The notes under the pieces are model-generated. The model made no database searches. It saw nothing but the letters and a program-made list of their open reading frames with translations, and was not told the origin of the DNA. The position numbers were made by a program, and so were the translations under genes. From positions 124,001 to 188,000 of the forward strand of contig NZ_WWNE01000012.1 of the NCBI RefSeq assembly GCF_009909615.1: a DNA stretch of 64,000 nt. Direction: 5' to 3'. Position 1 is the first letter of the stretch. Each line of letters begins with the position of its first letter. Below are positions 18,563-26,042 of this stretch, one piece after another. The stretch is from Acidiluteibacter ferrifornacis. Lineage in GTDB: Bacteria > Bacteroidota > Bacteroidia > Flavobacteriales_E > Vicingaceae.

Positions 18563-19525
18563 ATGAAAAACTTCCTAAACCTTTTAATTGCTGTTTCATT
18601 AATTCACTTAACAGCTAAAGCTCAAGAAGTTCCTTCTAAGGCTGAAAATATAGATTATATCGTAACATTCGGAAAGGACGCACCTGGGACGTGGGGAGAT
18701 GATGACCATTCTCAAGTTTTCTTTTTTACTATTCCTGAATCGATAGGTGAGCCGTTTTATATAAGAGTATTTGATCCTGATTGTGGTGGAAAACACGATC
18801 AGATAAATAAAGAATTTAATACTAAAACCACCTATACTTTATATGGTGGAAAAGAAGTGTTTACCAATAAAGATGCGATTAACGTAGATCCTATTGGTAA
18901 TTATAAAAGTGGTATTCAATTGGCCTCTAAGAGCTTTGGTATTGATTCGGAATGGGATGATAAATGGTATACTTTTGGACCAATCAATCCTAATGAAGGA
19001 GAATATGTAGAAAATTTAAAATCAAGAGTTTTTAAATTGATAGCTGAAGGAGAGTCAGGAGATGATGGTAATATGTATAGATATTTCTTAAGTCGATCTG
19101 CAAGTACAAATGTTCCCATTTTAGGTGCAAATGCATTTACTTATGAATATTGTTTCAGGCTAAAAGAAGAGGTCGGCTCTCAAGCGTATTTTTATCCATT
19201 TGTAGATAAAAATACTGTTAAGTTGGTTCAGCATAACTTTGACTTTGATAATGACGGAGCAATAAAAATCTATTCAAGAGTTAAAAATGGCCATTTGTCT
19301 ACTTATTCTAATGATGGGAACTGGAGTAAAGGAATGCATGTTATCGAAAATGAAGAGAAAGGGAAATCCATGAATGTTAGATTAATTAAACGAGCAAGTT
19401 TTAAGAATGATATGACTCTTTATATTACTAATGAGTATAATATTCCGGTCCCTTTGTTCGCCTCTCCAATTGGTGGAGTTCCAAAATACATTTATAAGGT
19501 GAATATTGACTATAATGTCAAATAA
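18563..19525 (+). CDS. Secreted protein of unknown function
   Basis: 320 aa with a signal peptide (LLIAVSLIHLTAKAQ). I do not recognise a family. The mature part is beta-rich with repeated Asp/Gly turns (GDDDHSQVFFFTIPESIGEPFYIRVFDPDCGGKHD), which suggests a jelly-roll or calcium-binding surface domain, but this is only a texture argument. It starts one base after the preceding stop and ends 12 bp before a strong bidirectional terminator. That makes it the last gene of the clpS-M48-PKD run, all of which except clpS are exported. Confidence 0.72.
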   Translation: MKNFLNLLIAVSLIHLTAKAQEVPSKAENIDYIVTFGKDAPGTWGDDDHSQVFFFTIPESIGEPFYIRVFDPDCGGKHDQINKEFNTKTTYTLYGGKEVFTNKDAINVDPIGNYKSGIQLASKSFGIDSEWDDKWYTFGPINPNEGEYVENLKSRVFKLIAEGESGDDGNMYRYFLSRSASTNVPILGANAFTYEYCFRLKEEVGSQAYFYPFVDKNTVKLVQHNFDFDNDGAIKIYSRVKNGHLSTYSNDGNWSKGMHVIENEEKGKSMNVRLIKRASFKNDMTLYITNEYNIPVPLFASPIGGVPKYIYKVNIDYNVK

Positions 19526-19537
19526 TATATATAAATA

Positions 19538-19567
19538 GAAAAGGGGGCATTTTTGCCCCCTTTTTTA
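19538..19567. terminator. Bidirectional intrinsic terminator
   Basis: The inverted repeat AAAAGGGGGCA - TTT - TGCCCCCTTTT is flanked by A-tracts on the left and a T-tract on the right, so it can stop transcripts from both sides: the secreted-protein operon on plus and the THX gene on minus. Confidence 0.9.
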
Positions 19568-19583
19568 TCTTTTTTTTTAAAAA

Positions 19584-19823
19584 CTAATCATCTGTCTTTT
19601 TCGCTGTTTTTTTTGCTGCTGGCTTTTTAGTAGTCGTTGTTTTTTTAGCTTTTGGTTTGGCCTTTTCTGTTTTTTCTGTCTTTGCTGGAGCTTTCTCTAC
19701 TTTAGCAGCAACTTTTTTCGGCTTAGAGGGTATCTCAACTGCTTTTGACTTTTTTTGTCGACTAACACCTGATGAGCCATTAGCAATTTTACCTCGTCTT
19801 GTTTTGATATCTCCTTTTCCCAT
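19584..19823 (-). CDS. Small ribosomal subunit protein THX with histone-H1-like tail
   Basis: 79 aa. The first ~17 residues (MGKGDIKTRRGKIANGS) match the THX peptide known from Thermus 30S subunits (MGKGDxxTRRGKIxxGxxG). Instead of ending near residue 27, it continues with ~50 residues made almost only of Lys, Ala, Pro, Thr and Glu (KAKPKAKKTTTTKKPAAKK), resembling histone H1 C-terminal tails and bacterial H1-like proteins. The head suggests ribosome binding; the tail suggests RNA or DNA binding (inference). It has its own promoter-like element upstream (19866-19892) and shares the terminator at 19538-19567. The neighbouring HU gene is also a basic nucleic-acid-binding protein. Confidence 0.85.
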   Translation of the reverse strand: MGKGDIKTRRGKIANGSSGVSRQKKSKAVEIPSKPKKVAAKVEKAPAKTEKTEKAKPKAKKTTTTKKPAAKKTAKKTDD

Positions 19824-19865
19824 TATTTTTATTGATTATAAGGTTATAGTTATATACTTGAAAAA

Positions 19866-19892
19866 CAAATATAAAAAAAATGAGCAGAGCAA
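19866..19892 (-). promoter_or_regulatory. Bacteroidota-type promoter of the THX gene
   Basis: On the minus strand TATATTTG (19866-19873) matches the -7 consensus TAnnTTTG. A TTG at 19890-19892 lies 16 bp upstream as a possible -33 element, slightly short of the usual spacing. Confidence 0.55.
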
Positions 19893-19914
19893 AAAACTTA
19901 ATTTGAGTTAATAT

Positions 19915-19950
19915 AAAAAGCCCATTGATGGTTCCATCAATGGGCTTTTC
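19915..19950 (-). terminator. Intrinsic terminator of the HU gene
   Basis: A near-perfect 16-bp stem (AAAAGCCCATTGATG / CATCAATGGGCTTTT) with a 4-base loop is followed on the minus strand by a T-rich run. It lies 19 bp after the HU stop codon. Confidence 0.92.
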
Positions 19951-19968
19951 TAGAAATTTTATAACTAC

Positions 19969-20241
19969 TTACTTAACGTGAGCAGATAATTCGCTTCCTG
20001 CTTTGAATTTTACAACATTCTTAGCTTCGATATTAATTTCTTTTCCAGTTTGTGGGTTTCTACCTTTTCTTGCAGCTCTTTGTGAAACTGAAAAAGTACC
20101 AAAACCTACTAAAGCAACTTTGTCATCTTTTTTTAGGGCTTTACCTGTAACGCTTATGAATGCATCTAGTGCTCTTTTAGCGTCCGCTTTTGATAAATTT
20201 GATTCGTCAGAGATTGCTTCAATTAATTCTGCTTTATTCAT
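19969..20241 (-). CDS. HU-family DNA-binding protein
   Basis: 90 aa, the standard HU length. Binds and bends DNA as a dimer, compacting the nucleoid. Family features are complete: N-terminal helical pair (MNKAELIEAISDESNLSKADAKRALDAF), the GFGTFSVSQRAARKGRNPQTGKEI beta-arm with the Pro that intercalates DNA, and the C-terminal KFKAGSELSAHVK. A good promoter (20291-20320) and terminator (19915-19950) define a single-gene transcript, consistent with high expression. Confidence 0.96.
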   Translation of the reverse strand: MNKAELIEAISDESNLSKADAKRALDAFISVTGKALKKDDKVALVGFGTFSVSQRAARKGRNPQTGKEINIEAKNVVKFKAGSELSAHVK

Positions 20242-20290
20242 TTTTTTTGTTTTTAAGTTATTAATATAGATTAATTGCTTTGATTACTTA

Positions 20291-20320
20291 CAAATATAGA
20301 GGAATTATCAAGTAGAGCAA
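20291..20320 (-). promoter_or_regulatory. Bacteroidota-type promoter of the HU gene
   Basis: On the minus strand TATATTTG (20291-20298) is a perfect TAnnTTTG -7 element. TTG at 20318-20320 lies 19 bp upstream, the expected -33 spacing. The predicted leader to the HU start is about 45 nt. Confidence 0.72.
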
Positions 20321-20466
20321 GCATTTCAAGAAAAAATGCACTTTTTTGTTGAAAAAAATAATACTTTGTTAATAATTGTTTCTCATTGACTTGACGAACT
20401 CGGGATTCTTACCAACAAGTTTTCCATATTTTTAACATTATGACAAACAGTCTATTGCTAATAGTA

Positions 20467-20498
20467 TTGATTAAATCCTCTTGAATTTCTTACTTTTG
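20467..20498 (+). promoter_or_regulatory. Bacteroidota-type promoter of the M1 peptidase gene
   Basis: TACTTTTG at 20491-20498 matches TAnnTTTG and is followed by C, as often seen. TTG at 20467-20469 is placed 21 bp upstream as the -33 element. Only 16 bp separate the -7 box from the ATG at 20515, so the leader is very short. Confidence 0.68.
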
Positions 20499-20514
20499 CA
20501 GCTAAATTTTTTCT

Positions 20515-22338
20515 ATGAAAGCGTTTGTTTTAAGTATAATATCCTTTATTTCAGTTTCTTCTATTGCGCAAACACATTACTGGCAACAAGAAGCACTTTA
20601 CAAGATGGAAATTGATTTTGATGCACAAATGCATCAATTCAAGGGAACCCAAGAATTGGTGTACACCAATAATTCTCCCGATACTTTGACAAGTGTATTT
20701 TACCACCTCTATTTTAATGCCTTTCAAAAGGGTAGTATGATGGATGTTAGGTCAAGAAATATAGAAGATCCTGATAGAAGAGTAGGTGACCGAATTTACA
20801 GCCTCACCAAAGATGAAGAAGGTTATCAAAAAATAAATGCTCTATCTCAAAATGGAAAGGATCTAGCTTATCATGTTGAAGGTACCGTTTTGGAAGTGAA
20901 GTTAATAGAGCCCATTTTGCCCAATTCAAAGACCACACTTAAAATGAACTTCGAAGCTCAAGTGCCAAAACAAATCAGGAGATCTGGGAGAGATAATGCT
21001 GAAGGAATTGCCTATTCAATGACCCAATGGTATCCTAAAATGGCAGAATATGATTATGAAGGATGGCATGCAAATCCTTATATAGGAAGAGAGTTTCATG
21101 GAGTGTGGGGAACATTTGATGTTAAAATTAAAATGGATTCGGCCTATACGATTGCTGGTACCGGATATTTGCAGAACAAGGAAGAAATAGGTAAAGGATA
21201 CGCCAAAAATGGTTCTCAAAAATCTGCCAAGTTGGAGTGGCATTTTAAAACTCCAAGGGTTCATGATTTTGCGTGGGCAGCTGATAAAAAGTATAAACAC
21301 ATTACTCATCAAGTAAATGGAGGACCTCTGCTTAGGTTCTTTTATGTCCCATCCGAAAAAACAGTTTTGTGGGATTCTTTACCTAAATACACCGCTCTAA
21401 TTTTTCAAAAAATGAATGAGAAATTCGGTGTGTATCCTTATGATGAATACGCTGTAATACAAGGTGGAGATGGAGGAATGGAATATGCAATGGCAACTTT
21501 AATTACTGGCCACAGGAGTAAAGGAAGCTTAATCGGCGTAACAGCTCATGAAGCTATTCATAGTTGGTATCAACACGTTTTGGCTACGAATGAGTCTTTT
21601 TATTCTTGGATGGATGAGGGATTTACTTCATATGCTGAAGATGTTATTTTGGCTGAAATTTTGCCTGGATTCAAACCTTTTGAGGGAAGTTACCGCTCCT
21701 ATTACAGTTTGGTATCTTCAGGTAAACAAATGCCGTTAAGTACTCACGCTGATTGGTTTCATACTAATAGAGCTTATGGTGTAGCCTCATACTCTATGGG
21801 ATGTATTTTTCTTCATCAGTTGAGTTATGTAATCGGTCAAGAAGCTCTTAACAAAGGGATGTTGACTTATTATAATGAATGGAAGTTTAAGCATCCTACT
21901 CCTACAGACTTTAAAAGAATTATGGAAAAGGAATCAGGCATGGAGTTAGATTGGTATTTTGATCAATGGTTAAAGTCTACCAATACAATCGATTATGCCA
22001 TACAGTCCACTTACTCACAAAAGAATAAAACAACAATAACCATTGAGCGTAAAGGTGAGATGCCGATGCCATTGGATATTGAAGTAAAATTAAAAAGTGG
22101 TAAAGCCATGAAATACTATATCCCATTGTCAATAATGAGAGCTGAGAAGGCGGAGAATAAATCAGCTGTTTTATTAAAGGATTGGCCTTGGACATATCCT
22201 ACTTATGAATTCTCAATAGATATTCCTCAATTCGAAATTGAGTCAATAGAGATTGATCCGACTAAACGTATGGCTGATATTGACCAGTCTAATAATGTGT
22301 TTCCACGATCTAAAGAAAGTACCTTTATAGGTAATTAA
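20515..22338 (+). CDS. M1-family zinc metallopeptidase, secreted
   Basis: 607 aa with a signal peptide (SIISFISVSSIAQ). Gluzincin aminopeptidase fold: an N-terminal beta-sandwich (~20-280) precedes the catalytic domain. The exopeptidase motif GGMEYAM replaces the classical GAMEN. The zinc site is HEAIH at 345-349, with the third ligand Glu368 in WMDEGFTSYAE exactly 19 residues later. The protein lacks the large C-terminal helical domain of PepN, so it belongs to the short bacterial M1 class. It probably trims peptides in the periplasm or outside the cell. It starts from its own promoter. Confidence 0.93.
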   Translation: MKAFVLSIISFISVSSIAQTHYWQQEALYKMEIDFDAQMHQFKGTQELVYTNNSPDTLTSVFYHLYFNAFQKGSMMDVRSRNIEDPDRRVGDRIYSLTKDEEGYQKINALSQNGKDLAYHVEGTVLEVKLIEPILPNSKTTLKMNFEAQVPKQIRRSGRDNAEGIAYSMTQWYPKMAEYDYEGWHANPYIGREFHGVWGTFDVKIKMDSAYTIAGTGYLQNKEEIGKGYAKNGSQKSAKLEWHFKTPRVHDFAWAADKKYKHITHQVNGGPLLRFFYVPSEKTVLWDSLPKYTALIFQKMNEKFGVYPYDEYAVIQGGDGGMEYAMATLITGHRSKGSLIGVTAHEAIHSWYQHVLATNESFYSWMDEGFTSYAEDVILAEILPGFKPFEGSYRSYYSLVSSGKQMPLSTHADWFHTNRAYGVASYSMGCIFLHQLSYVIGQEALNKGMLTYYNEWKFKHPTPTDFKRIMEKESGMELDWYFDQWLKSTNTIDYAIQSTYSQKNKTTITIERKGEMPMPLDIEVKLKSGKAMKYYIPLSIMRAEKAENKSAVLLKDWPWTYPTYEFSIDIPQFEIESIEIDPTKRMADIDQSNNVFPRSKESTFIGN

Positions 22339-22341
22339 GGA

Positions 22342-22349
22342 TAACTTTG
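22342..22349 (+). promoter_or_regulatory. -7 element (TAnnTTTG) just before the His-rich protein gene
   Basis: TAACTTTG matches the -7 consensus and ends 6 bp before ATG 22356, so the transcript would be nearly leaderless. A TTG that could be read as a start at 22347 lies inside this box. No convincing -33 element was found. Confidence 0.45.
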
Positions 22350-22355
22350 AGTAAA

Positions 22356-22673
22356 ATGATTTTGTACCTTAGATTAATAGCTTATTTCTTATTGCTGATT
22401 TTTTCAGTGGTGCTATTTCCTGCGAGTACATTTCATCACCATGACTTAACTCACGATACTCACTTTTTTGATGATTCGAATGGTTTAATATCTGATCACG
22501 TTTTCGAAAGTTGTGATTTCTGTTCAGTTGTTATACCTCACTTCCTTAAGGTAGAAAATAAGATTGATGGAGTTGTTAACCTACTGTATTCTAAACTTCT
22601 TTTAAGAGAAGTTACTTCATTCAAACACTTACAGTTTTCAGCTTATCTTTTAAGAGGCCCACCAATCGTTTAA
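22356..22673 (+). CDS. Small His/Cys-bearing membrane or periplasmic protein (DUF2946-like)
   Basis: 105 aa from ATG 22356. An N-terminal hydrophobic segment (~1-22) is followed by a metal-ligand-rich part: FHHHDLTHDTHFFDD, then CDFC around residue 60, and a C-terminal RGPP. This arrangement (His cluster, CxxC, Arg-Gly-Pro-Pro end) is typical of small proteins encoded just upstream of metal-uptake TonB receptors in Bacteroidota and resembles the DUF2946 group. A role in sensing or binding zinc or copper is inferred from residues and position, not shown. A TTG 9 bp upstream was rejected as start because it falls in a -7 element. Confidence 0.7.
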   Translation: MILYLRLIAYFLLLIFSVVLFPASTFHHHDLTHDTHFFDDSNGLISDHVFESCDFCSVVIPHFLKVENKIDGVVNLLYSKLLLREVTSFKHLQFSAYLLRGPPIV

Positions 22674-22714
22674 GGTAATATCTAGTTTTTAGTTATTAAT
22701 TTAAAGGATATAAA

Positions 22715-25051
22715 TTGAATTTAAAGCCATTTTTAACCCTTTTGGTCAATTTGGTATTTGTTCCTTTTATCTATTCTCAATCTTCTGATCCAAGTTGTCA
22801 ATCAATATTGATGGGGAAAGTTATGGATGAACATGATCATTCAGATTTATCCTATTCAACAATTTATGTGATTGAAAATGAAATAGGTGTGTCTGCCAAT
22901 TTCGAAGGAGAATATAGAATTGAGAATTTGTGTATCGGAACTTATCACATTATTATTAGTCATATTGGTTGCGCGCCTGATACGGTGGTTGTTGATATTA
23001 ATTCAAATTTGATTCTTCAAAATTTTGAATTGGAACATCATGCAGAAGAATTGAGCGAAGTAGAAATTATATCATTCAAAAGAAGGAAGCATGGTGTTAT
23101 TAGTCAAGATGTAAACCCGTCTGAAAATCAAGAAGTCATGCAGTCTATAGCTTCAGTAGCTGCGACCTTGAATGGTGTGACTATGCTTCAAAGTGGTGCA
23201 AATGTTACCAAGCCGATAATTCACGGATTACATAGTAATCGTGTGGCAATTGTCAATAATGGGCTAACATTAGAAGGTCAAAATTGGGGAGAAGAGCATG
23301 CTCCTGAAATAGACCCATTTACTATTGCAGACTTAAAAGTGGTGAAGGGAGCTAGTGCAATGAAGTATGGAGCAGGTGCGATAGGAGGAGCATTGATATC
23401 TGTTCCTAAAAAACTTCCGGATTCTTCAGGTGTAAATGGTTTGATTTTTTTAGGTGCTAGTAGTAACAATAAAAAAGGAGTTGGTTCAATGCGACTAGAA
23501 GGTCAATTTGAAAGTTTACCCCATTTTAGTTGGGCCTTACAAGGCAGTTTAAAGAAAAGTGGGAGTATACGTACACCCAATTATTATTTGAATAATACTG
23601 GATCTGAAGAATATAATTATTCCTGGCATTTAGGTTATCAAAAGAAGCGATTGAAAACAGAAATGTATTACAGTCAAGTGAATAATAACATTGGAATTTT
23701 TTCAGGAGCACATATAGGCAACTTGACTGATCTTGAAGATGCAATCAATCGAGATGCTCCGAGAGAGGAAGACCAAGGCAGTTTTTCTTATTCAATTGAT
23801 AGACCATATCAGCATGTTGAACATGAAACAATTCAATGGAAAACGAACTATCAACTGAATGATTCTAGTTCATTAGAGCTTCAGCTTTCTCGTCAGTTTA
23901 ATATCCGAGAAGAATATGATAAGCACTTATCAAGAGGGATATCTGAAGAGGAAGAAGGCTATCCAGAATTTGCAGTAAATTTGGAAACTTATCAAGCTCA
24001 ACTGGCTTGGAAATTTCCATTTTTGAAACAATTCAAAACTGAGATCGGAGGGAAGTTTCAAACGCAAGAAAATGTTTTGAAAGGAAGTCGGAGTTTTATT
24101 CCTTCTTACAATGGTCGCTCCATCGGAGGGTATATAGTTTCCAACTTGAGAAAGGATATTTGGAACGTCAATAGTGGTTTTAGGTTTGATTATAATGCAC
24201 TAGATGTTGATAGATATATTAACCGAGCGTATCAAATCGATAAGGTAAAGTTTACAACGGTTTCTGGAAGTATAGAAGTCGATCGAATTATATCTGAGAA
24301 GTGGACCGGAGGTGTCAATGCTACTTTTGCACAGCGGGCTCCAGGGATTAATGAACTGTATAGCTCTGGTTTGCATCATGGGGTAGCAGCACTAGAATAT
24401 GGGGATGAAAATCTAATGGTTGAATCGTCATATAAGTTTTCTGCTTCTGCCATTTATCAAACTAGTCAGTGGACTTTCGATGCATTAGCTTATACCAATT
24501 GGATTCAGAACTTTATTTATTTACAACCGGATGGAACTGCACTGACAGTAAGAGGAGCTTTTCCTGTATTTCAGTATAAACAAGTGGATGCAACTTTGAA
24601 CGGATTAGATCTATCTTTAAATTATGACTTCAATAAAGCGATTTCCTTTTATTCAAAATCAAGTTTATTGTGGGCACAAAATAGATCGATAGATGAACCT
24701 CTTATTTTCATGCCTTCCAATCGTATAGATTTCGGCTTTAATTACCGATTTCTAAAGATGTGGAAAAAGGTTAATCCATCATTTGGAGCAGGATTAAATC
24801 ATGTCTTCGAACAAAATAGAGTTCCTGAGGGAGTTGATTTTACTGAAGCACCTGAGGCATATACTTTAATACAATTAAAAGGAGGGTTAGAAATTCCCTT
24901 TGAAAAACAAACTATAAAACTAGATATTGCGATCAATAATGTTTTAAATACCGTTTATCGGGATTATATGAATCGTTTTAGGTACTACGCCGATGAAATG
25001 GGCAGAAATGTTACATTGAGTCTAAAAGTGCCATTTACATTAATGAAATAA
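22715..25051 (+). CDS. TonB-dependent outer-membrane receptor, ZnuD-like
   Basis: 778 aa. Signal peptide (LLVNLVFVPFIYSQ), then a carboxypeptidase-regulatory-like domain (~25-105: LMGKVMDEHDHSDLSYSTIYV), a plug (~110-225) and a 22-strand-type barrel to the end. The plug section NVTKPIIHGLHSNRVAIVNNGLTLEGQNWGEEHAPEID matches the class of receptors related to zinc-uptake ZnuD. Translation must start at TTG 22715, as no ATG gives the signal peptide. It lies 41 bp after the His-rich gene and 11 bp before a lipoprotein gene: probably one metal-uptake operon. The substrate (zinc, copper or a chelate) is inferred. Confidence 0.85.
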   Translation: MNLKPFLTLLVNLVFVPFIYSQSSDPSCQSILMGKVMDEHDHSDLSYSTIYVIENEIGVSANFEGEYRIENLCIGTYHIIISHIGCAPDTVVVDINSNLILQNFELEHHAEELSEVEIISFKRRKHGVISQDVNPSENQEVMQSIASVAATLNGVTMLQSGANVTKPIIHGLHSNRVAIVNNGLTLEGQNWGEEHAPEIDPFTIADLKVVKGASAMKYGAGAIGGALISVPKKLPDSSGVNGLIFLGASSNNKKGVGSMRLEGQFESLPHFSWALQGSLKKSGSIRTPNYYLNNTGSEEYNYSWHLGYQKKRLKTEMYYSQVNNNIGIFSGAHIGNLTDLEDAINRDAPREEDQGSFSYSIDRPYQHVEHETIQWKTNYQLNDSSSLELQLSRQFNIREEYDKHLSRGISEEEEGYPEFAVNLETYQAQLAWKFPFLKQFKTEIGGKFQTQENVLKGSRSFIPSYNGRSIGGYIVSNLRKDIWNVNSGFRFDYNALDVDRYINRAYQIDKVKFTTVSGSIEVDRIISEKWTGGVNATFAQRAPGINELYSSGLHHGVAALEYGDENLMVESSYKFSASAIYQTSQWTFDALAYTNWIQNFIYLQPDGTALTVRGAFPVFQYKQVDATLNGLDLSLNYDFNKAISFYSKSSLLWAQNRSIDEPLIFMPSNRIDFGFNYRFLKMWKKVNPSFGAGLNHVFEQNRVPEGVDFTEAPEAYTLIQLKGGLEIPFEKQTIKLDIAINNVLNTVYRDYMNRFRYYADEMGRNVTLSLKVPFTLMK

Positions 25052-25062
25052 AATTTTAAAGA

Positions 25063-25641
25063 ATGAAATCAATTTATAAAAAAATCAGTTTACCAATAAT
25101 CCTAAGTTTATTAATAGCAACAGCGATTATCGGCTGTAAAAAAGATGATGATGATCAGCCTCGTTTAGTCGAGAATGAGGAAGAATTGATTACCTCGGTT
25201 TTTGTGAATTACAAGGATTCATCAACATCTATAAATGAAGTAGCAAAATTTAGAGATCCAGATGGTGAAGGAGGAAATGATCCTATACAGTTTGATACTA
25301 TTCGTTTAACCAAAGGGAAGACATATGAAGTGAGTGTTGAATTTCTTGATGAAAGTAATCCTTTAGATATAGAAGATATTACAGAGGAAGTGAGAGAAGA
25401 AGGCGCAGAGCATTTCATTTGTTTTGAAGTCGATGTTAATAGCGGAGTTACTATCACTAAAACGGATTCAGATGGTCAATATCCAATAGGATTAACTTCA
25501 GAATGGATGACCGATCTAACAGCTATGCCTTTCAATGGGACATTAAAACTAATTTTAAAACACCAGCCAGATGTTAAAGATGGTACTTGTGCTCCTGGAG
25601 ATACAGATGTAGAAATTAATTTTCCGTTAATAATTAATTAA
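25063..25641 (+). CDS. Lipoprotein accompanying the TonB receptor
   Basis: 192 aa. A signal peptide ends in lipobox IIGCKKDDDDQP, so it is membrane-anchored with an acidic stretch after the lipidated Cys. The remainder is beta-rich with many Asp/Glu (DPDGEGGNDPIQFDTIRL) and three Cys/His candidates near the end (HFICFE, HQPDVKDGTCAPGD). Homologues downstream of ZnuD-like receptors are often annotated 'type 1 periplasmic binding fold superfamily protein'. It may capture or hand over the metal (inference). It is the last gene of the operon; a terminator follows 20 bp later. Confidence 0.75.
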   Translation: MKSIYKKISLPIILSLLIATAIIGCKKDDDDQPRLVENEEELITSVFVNYKDSSTSINEVAKFRDPDGEGGNDPIQFDTIRLTKGKTYEVSVEFLDESNPLDIEDITEEVREEGAEHFICFEVDVNSGVTITKTDSDGQYPIGLTSEWMTDLTAMPFNGTLKLILKHQPDVKDGTCAPGDTDVEINFPLIIN

Positions 25642-25660
25642 CCAAAAATTAGATAGTTAT

Positions 25661-25690
25661 AAAAAAGGGAGGCGTTAGCCTCCTTTTTTT
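25661..25690 (+). terminator. Intrinsic terminator of the metal-uptake operon
   Basis: AAAAAAGGGAGGC - GTTA - GCCTCCTTTTTTT: a GC-rich stem with a T-run on the plus strand and an A-run on the other side. It begins 20 bp after the lipoprotein stop. Confidence 0.9.
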
Positions 25691-25756
25691 ATGTTTTCTA
25701 TTGTAATTTTAATGTTATCTTTCAATAATAATTAACCTATAAGAATACTTACCAAT

Positions 25757-25915
25757 ATGAGATTACTTAAAATTTTAGTTCTTGCGACTGCTCTAATTGC
25801 CGGACCAATCATTTTAAATTCATGTAGTTCTAATAAAAATACACATTCAAGGGTGAAGTCTAAAAGTGGGATGGGAAATCCTAAAGATAGAAACAACGGT
25901 GTTTGGGGGAGATAA
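25757..25915 (+). CDS. Very small lipoprotein (52 aa)
   Basis: 52 codons from ATG 25757 to TAA 25913-25915. A hydrophobic signal segment (LKILVLATALIAGPIILNSC) ends in a lipobox with Cys24, then a basic, Gly/Asn-rich mature part of only ~29 residues containing RVKSKSGMGNPKDRNNGVWGR. The next gene encodes a similar mini-lipoprotein with the same SCSSxK start and a RSSSKM-type motif. No known family recognised. It follows the operon terminator and lies 4 bp before its sibling, so they form a two-gene transcript of their own. The hydrophobic segment, lipobox and shared motif argue against chance. Confidence 0.68.
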   Translation: MRLLKILVLATALIAGPIILNSCSSNKNTHSRVKSKSGMGNPKDRNNGVWGR

Positions 25916-25919
25916 AGAA

Positions 25920-26036
25920 ATGATGAAAAAAGGATTCGTATATTTTATGTTGTTGTTGTCGTTGGCATTCGTTTTCCAGTCTTGCAGCAGTAGTAAAAAA
26001 GGTCAAAAGGTTAGGTCAAGCAGCAAAATGTATTAA
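25920..26036 (+). CDS. Very small lipoprotein (38 aa), sibling of the preceding one
   Basis: 38 codons from ATG 25920 (a second ATG follows at once) to TAA 26034-26036. A signal segment (VYFMLLLSLAFVFQSC) with a lipobox, then just ~16 residues: CSSSKKGQKVRSSSKMY. The mature peptide is strongly basic and repeats the pattern of its 52-aa neighbour (CSSxK...KVRSxSKM versus RVKSKSGM). It could be a lipid-anchored peptide or a lysis/entericidin-like peptide; function unknown. The stop is 6 bp from the convergent serine-protease stop. Confidence 0.62.
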   Translation: MMKKGFVYFMLLLSLAFVFQSCSSSKKGQKVRSSSKMY

Positions 26037-26042
26037 CATAAC

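Noticed and set aside
19657-19911. Plus-strand frame opposite the THX gene
   Set aside because: Phe/Ala-rich antisense of a Lys/Ala-rich tail, as expected by codon complementarity.
20242-20514. Possible tRNA or small RNA between HU and the M1 peptidase gene
   Set aside because: No cloverleaf, no T-loop GGTTCRA-like sequence and no GC-rich stems; the region is explained by two promoters.
22347-22349. TTG as start of the His-rich protein
   Set aside because: Lies within a TAnnTTTG promoter box; ATG 22356 gives the signal segment.
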